Notes: generated by a model from the letters alone, not told the origin. A stretch of DNA of 64,000 bases from Aquamicrobium zhengzhouense (GCF_016124105.1 NZ_JADGMQ010000006.1:124001-188000), one strand, 5' to 3'; shown: positions 10,478 to 19,201, counted from the stretch's first letter. Numbers and translations are program-made.

Positions 10478-10615
10478 ATGACCCCCGTGAAAGCCGTATT
10501 CCTTTCCCTGTTTATGTTGTCCGGCATTCTGATGTGGGGCGCAGCGATCTATTCTGCCGACGCAGCCAACGGTCATCCCGTTGTCGATGGCTACGGCGTC
10601 GCGCACGCGCGCTGA
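10478..10615 (+). CDS. Small single-span membrane ORF, 45 aa
   Basis: A short frame, ATG at 10478 or GTG at 10487, to a TGA at 10613-10615. It encodes MTPVKAVFLSLFMLSGILM followed by WGAAIYSADAANGHPVVDG, so a hydrophobic helix at about residues 5-26, with SADA resembling a signal-peptidase site and a short polar tail ending VAHAR. It could be a tiny exported or anchored peptide. The third-position composition is coding-like and GAG lies just upstream, but there is no strong ribosome-binding site. It is in the gap between hisS (divergent) and a metallophosphatase gene (convergent, nine bases apart). Function unknown. Confidence 0.5.
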   Translation: MTPVKAVFLSLFMLSGILMWGAAIYSADAANGHPVVDGYGVAHAR

Positions 10616-10624
10616 TCTGCGTTG

Positions 10625-11377
10625 CTAGGTGCCGAGATCGGTTGAGATAAAGCGCTTCTCTGTATCTTCCATCACCAAGGCAGTCAGGCGACCGGTCGCG
10701 AATGCCTTTGTGTCGACATTAATGCGGTTCGGGCAGGTTTCGGGCTCGCGGCATGGCGTATGACCATGCACGATGACCTTGTCATAGAGCTGCTGATGAT
10801 CAAGAAATTCGCGCCTGATCCAGCAAAGGTCATGCGCGGACTGCGCATCGAGCGCGGTGCCGGGGCGTATCCCCGCATGGCAGAAAAAGAAATCCCCGAA
10901 CGAAACTGAGCGCGGCATATCGCGCAACAAGGCAAAATGGTGCTCTGGCACTGCCTCGATCAGCTGGCGGTGACTTTCAAAGAGCTCGCGTCGCGGCATC
11001 GTGCGCAATTCCACGCCGTAGGAGGCGGCGGTGTCGAAACCGCCAAAGTCGATGAATACATCGGCGTCAAGCGGATCCGCCAGGAACTTCAACATCCCTT
11101 CGTCGTGGTTGCCGAGCAGCGTTATGTTTCGCTCGTCCGCTGTCTGGGCGCGGGCGAGAAAGTCGAGAACCTCGCGCGACTGCGGCCCGCGATCGACATA
11201 ATCTCCAAGGTGAATGATGCGCCAGTCAGCCGGACGATCACGGGCGATCTCGTCCGCGATCATTTTGTGCAGGGTGGTCAGGCAGTCGAAGCGGCCATGT
11301 ACGTCGCCGATAGCATAAAGGCGCATGCCATCGGGAGCTGCCGATTCGGAAAAGTTGACGCCTGACCTGATCCTCAT
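10625..11377 (-). CDS. Calcineurin-like metallophosphoesterase
   Basis: A 250-residue protein phosphatase-like metallophosphoesterase. All metal-site motifs are present: GDVHGR at residues 24-29, GDYVDRGP at 58-65, LGNHDE at 88-93, with later histidines in FCHAGIRPG and VIVHGHTPC. This is the bacterial Ser/Thr phosphatase branch (ApaH/PrpA-like); the substrate could be phosphoproteins or nucleotides. An in-frame ATG at 11326 (MRLYAIGDVHGR) is a credible alternative start, as neither site has a strong Shine-Dalgarno sequence. It begins nine bases after lldD on the same strand, so it is probably the last gene of the lactate operon, though a functional link is not evident. Confidence 0.9.
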   Translation of the reverse strand: MRIRSGVNFSESAAPDGMRLYAIGDVHGRFDCLTTLHKMIADEIARDRPADWRIIHLGDYVDRGPQSREVLDFLARAQTADERNITLLGNHDEGMLKFLADPLDADVFIDFGGFDTAASYGVELRTMPRRELFESHRQLIEAVPEHHFALLRDMPRSVSFGDFFFCHAGIRPGTALDAQSAHDLCWIRREFLDHQQLYDKVIVHGHTPCREPETCPNRINVDTKAFATGRLTALVMEDTEKRFISTDLGT

Positions 11378-11386
11378 CCCGTTACA

Positions 11387-12538
11387 CTAGCCGCGATCGC
11401 GCGGCTTGTAGAGAAGGTCTGGCCCGGCGTCCTGAACATCGCGCTTGCCGCACAGGGCAAGTGTGACGTCGAGCTCGCGACGGATGATCTCGAGCGCGCG
11501 TGTGACCCCCTGCTTGCCGCCCGCGCCAAGACCGTAGAGGAACGGGCGACCGATATAGGTGCCCTTCGCGCCAAGGCAGAGCGCTTTCAACACGTCCTGT
11601 CCCGAGCGGATTCCTCCGTCGATATGGACTTCGATCAAATCTCCCACGGCATCCGCAATTTCCGGCAAGACGGCGATGGAGGACGGGGCACCATCAAGCT
11701 GGCGTCCACCATGATTGGAGACCACGATTGCATCCGCGCCCGTCTTGGCAGCCATCTTTGCATCTTCGACGTCGAGGATGCCCTTGATGATCAGCTTGCC
11801 GCCCCAGCGCTCCTTGATCCACTCGACGTCCTTCCACGACAATTGCGGGTCAAACTGCTCGGCGGTCCATGAGGACAGGGAGGACAAATCGGTCACGTTC
11901 TTGGCGTGCCCGGCGATGTTGCGGAAGGTCCGACGCTGTGTGCCGAGCATGCCCATGCACCAGGATGGGCGCGTTGCCATCTGCCAGATGTGCTTTGGCG
12001 TGAACTTCGGCGGGGTCGACAGGCCGTTGCGCAGATCCTTGTGGCGCTGGCCGAGGATCTGGAGGTCAGCGGTCAGCACCAGTGCCGAACAATTCGCTGC
12101 CTTGGCGCGGTCGATGAGGCTGGCGACAAAGTCGCGATCCTTCATAACGTAAAGCTGAAACCAGAACGGCTTCTTCGTGACCGACGCGACGTCCTCGATC
12201 GAGCAGATGCTCATTGTTGAAAGAGTAAAAGGCACGCCGAACTCTTCGGCGGCCTGCGCGGCCAGCATTTCGCCATCGGCGTGCTGCATGCCAGTGAGGC
12301 CCGTGGGCGCCAGCGCAACCGGCATCGATACGTTCTGGCCAACCATGGTCGAGGCCAGCGAGCGGTTGGTCATGTCGACCAGCACCCGCTGGCGCAGCTT
12401 GATCTTCTGAAAGTCTTCCTCGTTGGCCCGATAGGTGCCTTCGGTCCACGCGCCCGAATCGGCATAATCGAAGAACATCTTCGGCACGCGGCGGCGGGCG
12501 CGTTCTTTCAGGTCGGCGATGGTGAGAGCCGTGTTCAT
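11387..12538 (-). CDS. lldD: L-lactate dehydrogenase (FMN-dependent)
   Basis: A 383-residue FMN-dependent 2-hydroxyacid dehydrogenase. Features are the N-terminal DLKERARRRVPKMFFDYADSG, the FMN contact region PVALAPTGLTGMQHADGE, FWFQLYVMKDR, and the active-site HGGRQLDGAPSS with catalytic His276, then the phosphate loop IDGGIRSGQDVLKAL. Length and motifs fit LldD, a membrane-associated enzyme oxidising L-lactate to pyruvate and passing electrons to the quinone pool; a related substrate such as 2-hydroxybutyrate cannot be excluded. The start overlaps the stop of the upstream Fe-S protein gene in ATGA. Order is regulator, Fe-S protein, lldD, with glcDEF divergent. Confidence 0.92.
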   Translation of the reverse strand: MNTALTIADLKERARRRVPKMFFDYADSGAWTEGTYRANEEDFQKIKLRQRVLVDMTNRSLASTMVGQNVSMPVALAPTGLTGMQHADGEMLAAQAAEEFGVPFTLSTMSICSIEDVASVTKKPFWFQLYVMKDRDFVASLIDRAKAANCSALVLTADLQILGQRHKDLRNGLSTPPKFTPKHIWQMATRPSWCMGMLGTQRRTFRNIAGHAKNVTDLSSLSSWTAEQFDPQLSWKDVEWIKERWGGKLIIKGILDVEDAKMAAKTGADAIVVSNHGGRQLDGAPSSIAVLPEIADAVGDLIEVHIDGGIRSGQDVLKALCLGAKGTYIGRPFLYGLGAGGKQGVTRALEIIRRELDVTLALCGKRDVQDAGPDLLYKPRDRG

Positions 12539-13317
12539 GGTTGCCTCTCCAGGGGTCGATGAGTGGATCTGGTTGTGCCGCCAATCGGCGGGGTGTCGTG
12601 CATGCCGGCGAGAAGCTCGGCGATATGGCGAACCTCAATCGCGGAACCGTCGCGCTTGAGCTTGCGGGCGAGCCCCATCAGGCATGAGAGGTCGCCGGAT
12701 ACAAGAATGCTGGAGCCGGCGGCTCGAATATCCTCGGTCATAGCGGGCGAAGTTTTCGCGCACCGATTCGAGCCGAAGCCGCAGCAGCCAGCTGTCTGCG
12801 CCATCTCTTTGAGGGAAAGGCCAGCGATCGCAGATAGAAGTACGCGCGGCTGCGGCTGAAAACGAGGCTCAGCACCACCTGCGCAGCTGTCGAAGAAAGT
12901 GACATTTGCATCAAGACGCACGGCAATCGGCCCGACATTCATGATATCGACCAGGAAGCTGGTGAGTTCATGGACTTTCTGGGAGAAAGCCCGGGCGCGA
13001 GCCTCCCATGCGGGATTTGAAGCAAACAGCGCCGCGTAATCCTTGAGCGAGGCGGCGCAAGAGGCGGAAGGAGCGACAACGAAGTCGAAGCTCTCAAATG
13101 CCTCGATTATCCGCGATGCCTGGTCCAGATGGTCGGGATCGTCGCTGTCATCCAGCGAAGGCTGTCCGCAGCATTGTTGGCCCTCGGGAATTTCGACGCG
13201 ACAACCGGCATCCTCCAGCAGCATGATCGCTGCATAGCCAATGGCTGGGCGAAACGTCTCGATCAGACAAGTTGTAAAGAGGCCCACGCGAGGCCGAAAC
13301 GGGCTGTATTGTTGCAT
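12535..13317 (-). CDS. LutA-like cysteine-rich Fe-S protein
   Basis: A 260-residue protein with two CCG-type cysteine-rich domains: VGLFTTCLIE then EGQQCCGQPS, and FFDSCAG then GCCGFGSNRC. This is the pattern of LutA/YkgE and of the C-terminal half of GlcF, which bind a [4Fe-4S] cluster and take electrons from hydroxyacid oxidation. LutA normally works with LutB and LutC in L-lactate oxidation, but neither is present here; instead the gene is translationally coupled to lldD. I infer an electron-transfer partner for LldD or a LutA remnant recruited to it. The last 20 or so residues (TRSTHRPLERQP) look like a non-conserved extension. It starts four bases after the regulator stop. Confidence 0.82.
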   Translation of the reverse strand: MQQYSPFRPRVGLFTTCLIETFRPAIGYAAIMLLEDAGCRVEIPEGQQCCGQPSLDDSDDPDHLDQASRIIEAFESFDFVVAPSASCAASLKDYAALFASNPAWEARARAFSQKVHELTSFLVDIMNVGPIAVRLDANVTFFDSCAGGAEPRFQPQPRVLLSAIAGLSLKEMAQTAGCCGFGSNRCAKTSPAMTEDIRAAGSSILVSGDLSCLMGLARKLKRDGSAIEVRHIAELLAGMHDTPPIGGTTRSTHRPLERQP

Positions 13318-13320
13318 GGG

Positions 13321-14091
13321 TCAGCCGCTGCGTTGACGCAGGCGAAGACGTGAAACGCGTTGCCATTCACCATTTCGCTCGGCTTCATTCATCGCCTTCT
13401 CGACATAGTCGATATGGGCTCGTGCCGCTTCGCGCGCTGCCTGCGGATTGCCGGCGGCAATCGCATCATAGATCGCCCGGTGCTGGGCAAGCAGCACTTC
13501 CTGCGTCGCTGGCGTCTTGTAAATCAGTGTCCGGCTCAGAAAGACACCGTCTGCCAGCAGTCGGTAGCAGGAGCGCAAGGTGTGAAGCAGCACGATGTTG
13601 TGGGCGCATTCGCCGACAGCGTTGTGGAACTCGACATCCATGGCAACTTCGTCATCGAAATTGCCACTGGCATTCGCGTCTTCCATCCGCTGCATGATGC
13701 CCGCGAGCAGTGCAAGGTCGTCCTCGGTCGCCCGCCGCGCGGCAAACTCCGCAGCTACGCCCTCGATTTCACGGCGATATTCCAGGTAATCTGCCGCTGC
13801 TTTCCGGTTCTGGCTGATGAGGTCCATGACTGGCGGCGTGAACACCTCGCCAATCACGTCGGCAACATGCGTGCCGCCACCCGGGCGCGTGATGACCAAC
13901 CCCCGACTTTCAAGCTCTTTCAGCGCATCGCGAACGATAGGTCGTGAGATATCAAACTGGCGTGCAAGCTCTCGCTCTCCCGGCAGCCGGTCGCCCGGGC
14001 GCACCACACCCTCAAGGATCAGCATCTCCACCTGGTCGATGACGTCATCGGCAGTGCGGGACGGGTCTATGCGGGAGAAAATCTCGTTCAC
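13321..14091 (-). CDS. FadR-subfamily GntR transcriptional regulator
   Basis: A 256-residue regulator. A GntR winged helix-turn-helix occupies residues 10-78 (RPGDRLPGERELARQFDISRP, then DALKELESRGLV). An all-helical FCD effector domain covers about 90-235 and carries His residues that in the family bind a metal and a carboxylic acid (VEFHNAVGE, LLAQHRAIYDAI). LldR, GlcC and PdhR belong to this group, so lactate or glycolate is a plausible effector. It heads the minus-strand operon and faces glcDEF across a 169-base gap with palindromes, so it probably controls both sides. Confidence 0.93.
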   Translation of the reverse strand: MNEIFSRIDPSRTADDVIDQVEMLILEGVVRPGDRLPGERELARQFDISRPIVRDALKELESRGLVITRPGGGTHVADVIGEVFTPPVMDLISQNRKAAADYLEYRREIEGVAAEFAARRATEDDLALLAGIMQRMEDANASGNFDDEVAMDVEFHNAVGECAHNIVLLHTLRSCYRLLADGVFLSRTLIYKTPATQEVLLAQHRAIYDAIAAGNPQAAREAARAHIDYVEKAMNEAERNGEWQRVSRLRLRQRSG

Positions 14092-14128
14092 GATTCTGAG
14101 CGGTCAGCCTTTCGCTTAAGAGTAACCT

Positions 14129-14143
14129 CAGAGAGTCACTCTG
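14129..14143. promoter_or_regulatory. Palindrome in regulator/glcD gap (site 1)
   Basis: CAGAG-AGTCA-CTCTG is a perfect inverted repeat; a nested AGAGT-C-ACTCT is at 14132-14142. It is 38 bases upstream of the GntR-regulator start and is followed by TGGTC. It is a candidate autoregulatory operator. Confidence 0.4.
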
Positions 14144-14225
14144 GTCAATTTTATTATCCGCTTGAGTGCTGAAAGTAGCCAAATTGAGAAAATTGAATGC
14201 GAAAGATTGCTGATCCGGGCTACGG

Positions 14226-14246
14226 CTGGTAAAGAAATTTTACCAG
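14226..14246. promoter_or_regulatory. Palindromic operator before glcD (site 2)
   Basis: CTGGTAAA-GAAAT-TTTACCAG is a perfect 8-base inverted repeat ending 14 bases before the glcD start. TGGT and ACCA half-sites are typical of FadR-subfamily GntR operators, although spacing is wider than in the classic TGGT-N3-ACCA. Its position over the probable glcD promoter suits repression. Confidence 0.6.
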
Positions 14247-14260
14247 TTAGGGAGGCTGCT

Positions 14261-15757
14261 ATGTCGGGTCTTGTCATGCCCGCGCTCAATGCGGAAATAC
14301 TCGCGCGCCGTGATGAGATCATCGCGGACATGAAAATCATTGTGCCTGGCGAAGGAGTCGTCCATTCCGAAAACGGTATGCGACCGTTCGAGACGGACGC
14401 CCTGACGGCCTATCGGCAGATGCCCATGGTGGTCGTGCTGCCCGAGACCGTGGCGCAGGTCTCGCGTATCCTGAAATATTGTTCGGACCGCAACATTCGC
14501 GTCGTGCCACGCGGAGCCGGTACGTCATTGTCCGGTGGCGCATTGCCTCTCGGAGATGCGGTTCTTCTGGTCATGACCCGGTTCAATCGCATCCTCGACA
14601 TCGATTATGCGAACCGCACGGTCATCGCGCAGCCTGGGGTTACCAATCTCGGCATTACCAATGCGGTGCAGCACGAAGATTTCTATTACGCGCCGGACCC
14701 TTCGTCGCAGATCGCGTGCTCCATCGGTGGAAATGTCGCGGAGAACTCCGGCGGGGTGCATTCGCTCAAATACGGTCTGACCGCCAGCAATGTTCTCGGC
14801 ATCGAGATGGTGATGATGGACGGCGAAATCGTCCGGATCGGCGGAAAGCATCTGGATGCGGAAGGATATGACCTTCTTGGCCTCATGACGGGGTCGGAAG
14901 GTCTGCTGGGGGTCGTCACGGAGGTGACGGTTCGCATCCTCAAAAAGCCCGAAACAGCACGCGCAGTGCTACTCGGCTTCCCGTCCAGCGAAGAAGCGGG
15001 CCAGTGTGTCGCAGACATCATCGGGGCAGGGATCATCCCGGGCGGAATGGAGATGATGGACAAGCTGGCGATCCAGGCGGCAGAGGACTTCGTCCATGCC
15101 GGCTATCCGCTCGACGTCGAAGCGCTGCTGATTGTCGAACTCGATGGTCCCGCCGCAGAGGTGGATCACCTGATCCAGCAGGTCGAAAGCATCGCGAAGG
15201 CGAACAATTCGACCACTTGTCTTGTCTCGACCTCCGAGGCAGAGCGTATGACCTTCTGGGCGGGCCGAAAGGCTGCATTTCCGGCGGTAGGCCGTATCTC
15301 ACCCGACTATCTGTGCATGGATGGCACGATCCCCCGCAAGGAATTGCCAAAGGTTCTGGCGGGCATGCGGGAGTTGTCTGAAAAGCATCGCCTGCGTGTT
15401 GCCAACGTCTTCCACGCAGGGGACGGCAATTTGCACCCGCTGATCCTTTATGACGCAAACAAGGATGACGAGCTTGCACGCGCCGAAGCGTTTGGGGCCG
15501 ATATCTTGCGGCTGTGCGTCAAGGTGGGTGGGGTGTTGACCGGTGAACATGGCGTCGGCGTTGAAAAGCGGGATCTGATGCCGGAAATGTTCTCCGAGGA
15601 GGATCTCAACCAACAGATCCGGGTCAAATGTGCGTTCGATCCAAATCATTTGCTCAACCCTGGCAAGGTGTTCCCGCAGCTGCACCGTTGCGCCGAGCTA
15701 GGTCGCATGCATGTCCATCGCGGACAGGTCGCATTTCCGGATATTCCGAGATTCTGA
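14261..15757 (+). CDS. glcD: Glycolate oxidase subunit GlcD
   Basis: A 498-residue FAD-linked oxidase subunit. The PCMH FAD-binding domain covers about residues 45-225, with VVPRGAGTSLSGGALP near 87-102 and GGNVAENSGGVHSLKYGL; the FAD-oxidase C-terminal domain carries NVFHAGDGNLHPL and ends with LLNPGKVFP. With GlcE and GlcF it oxidises glycolate (also D-lactate in some bacteria) to glyoxylate at the membrane. The ATG at 14261 has GGGAGG just upstream (14250-14255); a longer frame from 14162 would translate through the operator palindrome and is rejected. The stop shares one base with the glcE start. Confidence 0.96.
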   Translation: MSGLVMPALNAEILARRDEIIADMKIIVPGEGVVHSENGMRPFETDALTAYRQMPMVVVLPETVAQVSRILKYCSDRNIRVVPRGAGTSLSGGALPLGDAVLLVMTRFNRILDIDYANRTVIAQPGVTNLGITNAVQHEDFYYAPDPSSQIACSIGGNVAENSGGVHSLKYGLTASNVLGIEMVMMDGEIVRIGGKHLDAEGYDLLGLMTGSEGLLGVVTEVTVRILKKPETARAVLLGFPSSEEAGQCVADIIGAGIIPGGMEMMDKLAIQAAEDFVHAGYPLDVEALLIVELDGPAAEVDHLIQQVESIAKANNSTTCLVSTSEAERMTFWAGRKAAFPAVGRISPDYLCMDGTIPRKELPKVLAGMRELSEKHRLRVANVFHAGDGNLHPLILYDANKDDELARAEAFGADILRLCVKVGGVLTGEHGVGVEKRDLMPEMFSEEDLNQQIRVKCAFDPNHLLNPGKVFPQLHRCAELGRMHVHRGQVAFPDIPRF

Positions 15758-16962
15758 TGACAAGTTTTACCCCCACTACGCCTGAAGAGGCGCTTGAGGC
15801 CGTTCGCTGGGCTGCTGCCGAGGAAACGCCGGTCGAGATCGTTGGCCACGGCTCCAAGCGGGCTATCGGCCATCTGGCGCCCACCGAACATGAGATCAAC
15901 CTGTCCAAGCTGACCGGGGTGACGCTCTATGAGCCCGAGGAACTGGTGCTGTCCGCGCGCGCCGGCACTCCGGTTCAGGAAATCGAGGCGCTGCTGGTGT
16001 CGCATAATCAGGAGCTGCAATTCGAGCCGATCGACTACGGGCCACTTCTGGGAGGGCCTGAAGGACGGGGCACGATTGGCGGAGTCCTGGCCTCGAACCT
16101 TGCAGGGCCGCGACGGCTGAAAGTCGGCGCCGCTCGGGACCACATTCTCGGCATTCACGCGGTTTCCGGTCGCGGCGAGGCATTCAAATCGGGCGGACGC
16201 GTGGTGAAGAATGTTACCGGCTACGACCTTTCCAAGGCAATGGCCGGTTCGTGGGGCACGCTCGCGGTCCTGACAGATGTGACGTTCAAGGTGATGCCTC
16301 GCCCTGAAACCGAGACGACCCTCGTGCTGCGCGGGCTAACCGAAGAACAGGCCGCTGAGGCCATGTCGATCGCGATGGGATCGAGCGGCGAGGTCGCCAG
16401 TGCCGCGCATCTGCCCGAGAGCGTGACGGGAAGGGTGCTCGACGGCGCATTGCGGGGCAGGGGCTCCACTTTGCTGCGTCTTGAAGGTTTCGGTCCATCG
16501 GCAGATTACCGTTTCGAACGTCTCGCGGCCCTTCTGGATGGCAAGGCGGTGCAGGAGCGGGTCGACGGCGATCAATCTCGCGCGCTTTGGCGCGAAATCC
16601 GTGATTGCCGGCCATATGCGGATGGTTCACAGCGCCCGATCTGGCGCGTGTCGATGCCCCCTTCCAAGGGGCACCGCATGGTCATGGCGCTTCGTATGGA
16701 AGCGGCGGTCGATGCGTTCTACGACTGGCAAGGCGGACTGATATGGCTGCGAATGGAAGGCGATCCGGAGGTTGAGGCTGTGCGTCGGCTCGTCGCGCAG
16801 TATGGTGGCGGCCACGCAACGCTGGTGCGCGCGCACCCGTCTGTCCGCGCTTCGGCGCAGATATTCCAGCCGCAATCTCCGGCGCTTACGGCCCTGTCTG
16901 TGCGTCTCAAGGATCAATTCGACCCCAAGGGCATCCTCAATCCGGGCAGGATGGGTTTCTGA
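15757..16962 (+). CDS. glcE: Glycolate oxidase subunit GlcE
   Basis: A 401-residue second FAD-binding subunit, shorter than GlcD. It has the PCMH fold with IVGHGSKRAIGH near residues 27-38, GTIGGVLASNLAGPRRLKVGA and the conserved GGRVVKNVTGYDLSKAMAGS, and ends LKDQFDPKGILNPGRMGF. It pairs with GlcD in the membrane-associated glycolate dehydrogenase. The start overlaps the glcD stop by one base (TGATG) and the stop overlaps glcF in the same way, so the three subunits are translationally coupled. An upstream extension into glcD from 15628 is a shadow. Confidence 0.95.
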   Translation: MTSFTPTTPEEALEAVRWAAAEETPVEIVGHGSKRAIGHLAPTEHEINLSKLTGVTLYEPEELVLSARAGTPVQEIEALLVSHNQELQFEPIDYGPLLGGPEGRGTIGGVLASNLAGPRRLKVGAARDHILGIHAVSGRGEAFKSGGRVVKNVTGYDLSKAMAGSWGTLAVLTDVTFKVMPRPETETTLVLRGLTEEQAAEAMSIAMGSSGEVASAAHLPESVTGRVLDGALRGRGSTLLRLEGFGPSADYRFERLAALLDGKAVQERVDGDQSRALWREIRDCRPYADGSQRPIWRVSMPPSKGHRMVMALRMEAAVDAFYDWQGGLIWLRMEGDPEVEAVRRLVAQYGGGHATLVRAHPSVRASAQIFQPQSPALTALSVRLKDQFDPKGILNPGRMGF

Positions 16963-18272
16963 TGCAGACCAATTTTTCGCTGGCTCAACTGGCCGACCCC
17001 CATGTCGCGGAAGCGGAATCGATCCTGCGCAAATGCGTGCATTGCGGCTTTTGCACCGCGACCTGCCCAACATTTGTGACGCTCGGCAACGAACTCGACA
17101 GCCCACGAGGCCGAATCTACCTCATCAAGGACATGCTGGAGAATGACAGGCCAGCCGACAAGGACACGGTCACGCACATTGATCGCTGCCTGTCCTGCCT
17201 GTCCTGCATGACGACCTGCCCGTCCGGCGTGAATTACATGCACCTGGTGGATCATGCCCGCGTCCACATCGAGAAGACCTACAAGCGTCCGCTGATGGAC
17301 CGGGTAATCCGCAGCATGCTTGCGTCGATTTTGCCCTATCCGAACCGCTTTCGCACGGCGCTGAAGATGGCTGCGCTCGGCCGTCCCTTTGCGAAAATCT
17401 TCGACGGCATCAAGCCATTGCGACCGCTTGGGGCGATGCTGCGTCTTGCTCCGACAACTGTTCCAGCGACTTCCGCCATCTCTGCCCCCGCAACCCACCC
17501 GGCCGCCGGGGCAAAGCGCGGGCGTGTGGCGATCCTGACGGGTTGCGCGCAGTCGGTGCTGGAGCCTGGCATCAACGAGGCAACGGTCTCGCTCTTGAAC
17601 CGTGTCGGCGTTGAGGTGGTTGTGCCACAGGGGGAAGGCTGTTGTGGCGCTCTGGTTCATCATATGGGGCGTGAGGAAGAATCACTTGCCTCGGCACGTC
17701 GAAACATCGATGTCTGGACGCGAGAGATTGAGGCAGGCGGCCTCGACGCGATCATCATCACGGCGTCCGGTTGTGGCACGACGATCAAAGATTACGGCTT
17801 TATGCTGCGCCTTGATCCGCAATATGCTGAAAAGGCCGCGCGGGTCTCTGCCCTCGCCAAGGACATCACCGAATATCTGGCCTCGATCGAATTGCCGGAG
17901 CCGGTCAACCGCCCGGGCCTGACGGTTGCATACCATTCCGCCTGCTCGATGCAGCACGGTCAGAAGATCATCAGGCAGCCGAAGGAACTGCTGCAAAAGG
18001 CGGGTTTTGTGGTGAAGGAGCCGGCGGAAGGTCACCTTTGCTGCGGTTCGGCTGGCACCTACAACATCATGCAACCGGAGATTTCGCAGCAGCTCAAGGC
18101 GCGAAAGGTTCGCAACATCGAGGCAACGGGCGCGGCACTGGTCGCTACTGGTAATATTGGTTGCATCACGCAGATCGCGTCGGCAGCGAGCATGCCCGTC
18201 GTTCATACTGTGAAGCTGCTGAACTGGGCATATGGCGGTGAACAGCCCGAAGGCGTTCCCTCGCTGCATTAG
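16962..18272 (+). CDS. glcF: Glycolate oxidase Fe-S subunit GlcF
   Basis: A 436-residue electron-transfer subunit. Two ferredoxin-type [4Fe-4S] motifs are complete: Cys25, 28, 31, 35 and Cys76, 79, 82, 86 (with Pro after the last Cys). Two CCG domains follow (GEGCCGALVHH and HLCCGSAGTYN, each with an earlier CAQS or CSMQH cysteine). It carries electrons from the GlcD/GlcE flavins to the quinone pool. It is the last gene of glcDEF and is followed by a terminator. The CCG architecture is the same as in the LutA-like protein of the divergent operon. Confidence 0.96.
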   Translation: MQTNFSLAQLADPHVAEAESILRKCVHCGFCTATCPTFVTLGNELDSPRGRIYLIKDMLENDRPADKDTVTHIDRCLSCLSCMTTCPSGVNYMHLVDHARVHIEKTYKRPLMDRVIRSMLASILPYPNRFRTALKMAALGRPFAKIFDGIKPLRPLGAMLRLAPTTVPATSAISAPATHPAAGAKRGRVAILTGCAQSVLEPGINEATVSLLNRVGVEVVVPQGEGCCGALVHHMGREEESLASARRNIDVWTREIEAGGLDAIIITASGCGTTIKDYGFMLRLDPQYAEKAARVSALAKDITEYLASIELPEPVNRPGLTVAYHSACSMQHGQKIIRQPKELLQKAGFVVKEPAEGHLCCGSAGTYNIMQPEISQQLKARKVRNIEATGAALVATGNIGCITQIASAASMPVVHTVKLLNWAYGGEQPEGVPSLH

Positions 18273-18306
18273 GCAACGACGCATCGGCCAGTGCTAGAAA
18301 CGAGAG

Positions 18307-18337
18307 GGGACGGCTGGTTGATACCGCCGTCCCTTTT
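18307..18337 (+). terminator. Terminator of glcDEF
   Basis: GGGACGGC (18307-18314) pairs with GCCGTCCC (18326-18333) around an 11-base loop, followed by TTTT. It lies 35 bases after the glcF stop. Confidence 0.82.
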
Positions 18338-18406
18338 CGTTGCAGCTGAAGCTGCGATCCGGTCCGACCTGTCCCCTGGCCAGACCGGATCATCCCCTCT
18401 CCGGGA

Positions 18407-19201
18407 TCAGATGACGATGACTTTTGCCCCAACCGGGACCCGGTCGTAAAGATCAATGACGTCTTCATTGCGCATCCGGATGCATCCGGACGAGACCGCG
18501 CCACCGATTGTGTGAGGCTGATTGGTGCCATGGATGCGATAAAGTGTCGAGCCGAGATAGAGGGCGCGCGCGCCCATCGGATTCTCGGGCCCGCCCTTCA
18601 TGTGGACGGGGAGAATGCGGCCTTTCTTCTTCTCTCTCGTGATCATTTCTGCTGGCGGTCGCCAATCGGGCCATTCGGCCTTGCGTGTCACTTTATGGGT
18701 GCCTGCCCACTCAAAGCCGGGCTTGCCCGTACCAACGCCGTAGCGCCGGGCCTTTCCATCTTCCTCAACCAGATAAAGGAAATGCTCGCGTGTATCGATG
18801 ACGATGGTGCCCGGCTTGTGCGGCCCGGTGTAGTCAACGACCTGCGGCAGATATTTCGGGTCGAACCGCGGAGCAATGGCGCGCGGAGCGCTCGGCACAG
18901 CAGCCGTCTGCACGCTGTCACGCTTGCGCTCGCGGTAGGTAATGCTCGGCGCTGGCGTTGCACGTTGGCGCAGGACGGGATCGGGCGACACGCGCACACG
19001 CATGGGAGCTGATGCGCGCGGCTGCGCCTGCCGGACCTGTCGCCCCTGAGGCGCACGCTGCAGCTGCATGACCCACGGCGCGGACAGATCCGGGCTGACG
19101 AGAAGCGGCGGGGCTTCCCGATAGCGGTCGCTTGCTGAGGCCGGCTGCATCGCAAGTCCGATGAGCACGGCTGCCAATATTGTAGATGTAATCAATCTCA
19201 T
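18407..19201 (-). CDS. L,D-transpeptidase (YkuD domain)
   Basis: A 264-residue exported enzyme that makes 3-3 or lipoprotein crosslinks in peptidoglycan. The start at 19201 gives a signal peptide (MRLITSTILAAVLIGLAMQP, cut near ASA); the longer ORF from 19234 would spoil it. A basic, Pro/Gln-rich linker covers about 35-110. The YkuD domain follows, with IHGTNQPHTIGG (His224) and the nucleophile SSGCIRM (Cys240), and ends VPVGAKVIVI. Hyphomicrobiales have many L,D-transpeptidases because their peptidoglycan is rich in 3-3 links. It is a single gene convergent with glcDEF. Confidence 0.95.
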   Translation of the reverse strand: MRLITSTILAAVLIGLAMQPASASDRYREAPPLLVSPDLSAPWVMQLQRAPQGRQVRQAQPRASAPMRVRVSPDPVLRQRATPAPSITYRERKRDSVQTAAVPSAPRAIAPRFDPKYLPQVVDYTGPHKPGTIVIDTREHFLYLVEEDGKARRYGVGTGKPGFEWAGTHKVTRKAEWPDWRPPAEMITREKKKGRILPVHMKGGPENPMGARALYLGSTLYRIHGTNQPHTIGGAVSSGCIRMRNEDVIDLYDRVPVGAKVIVI

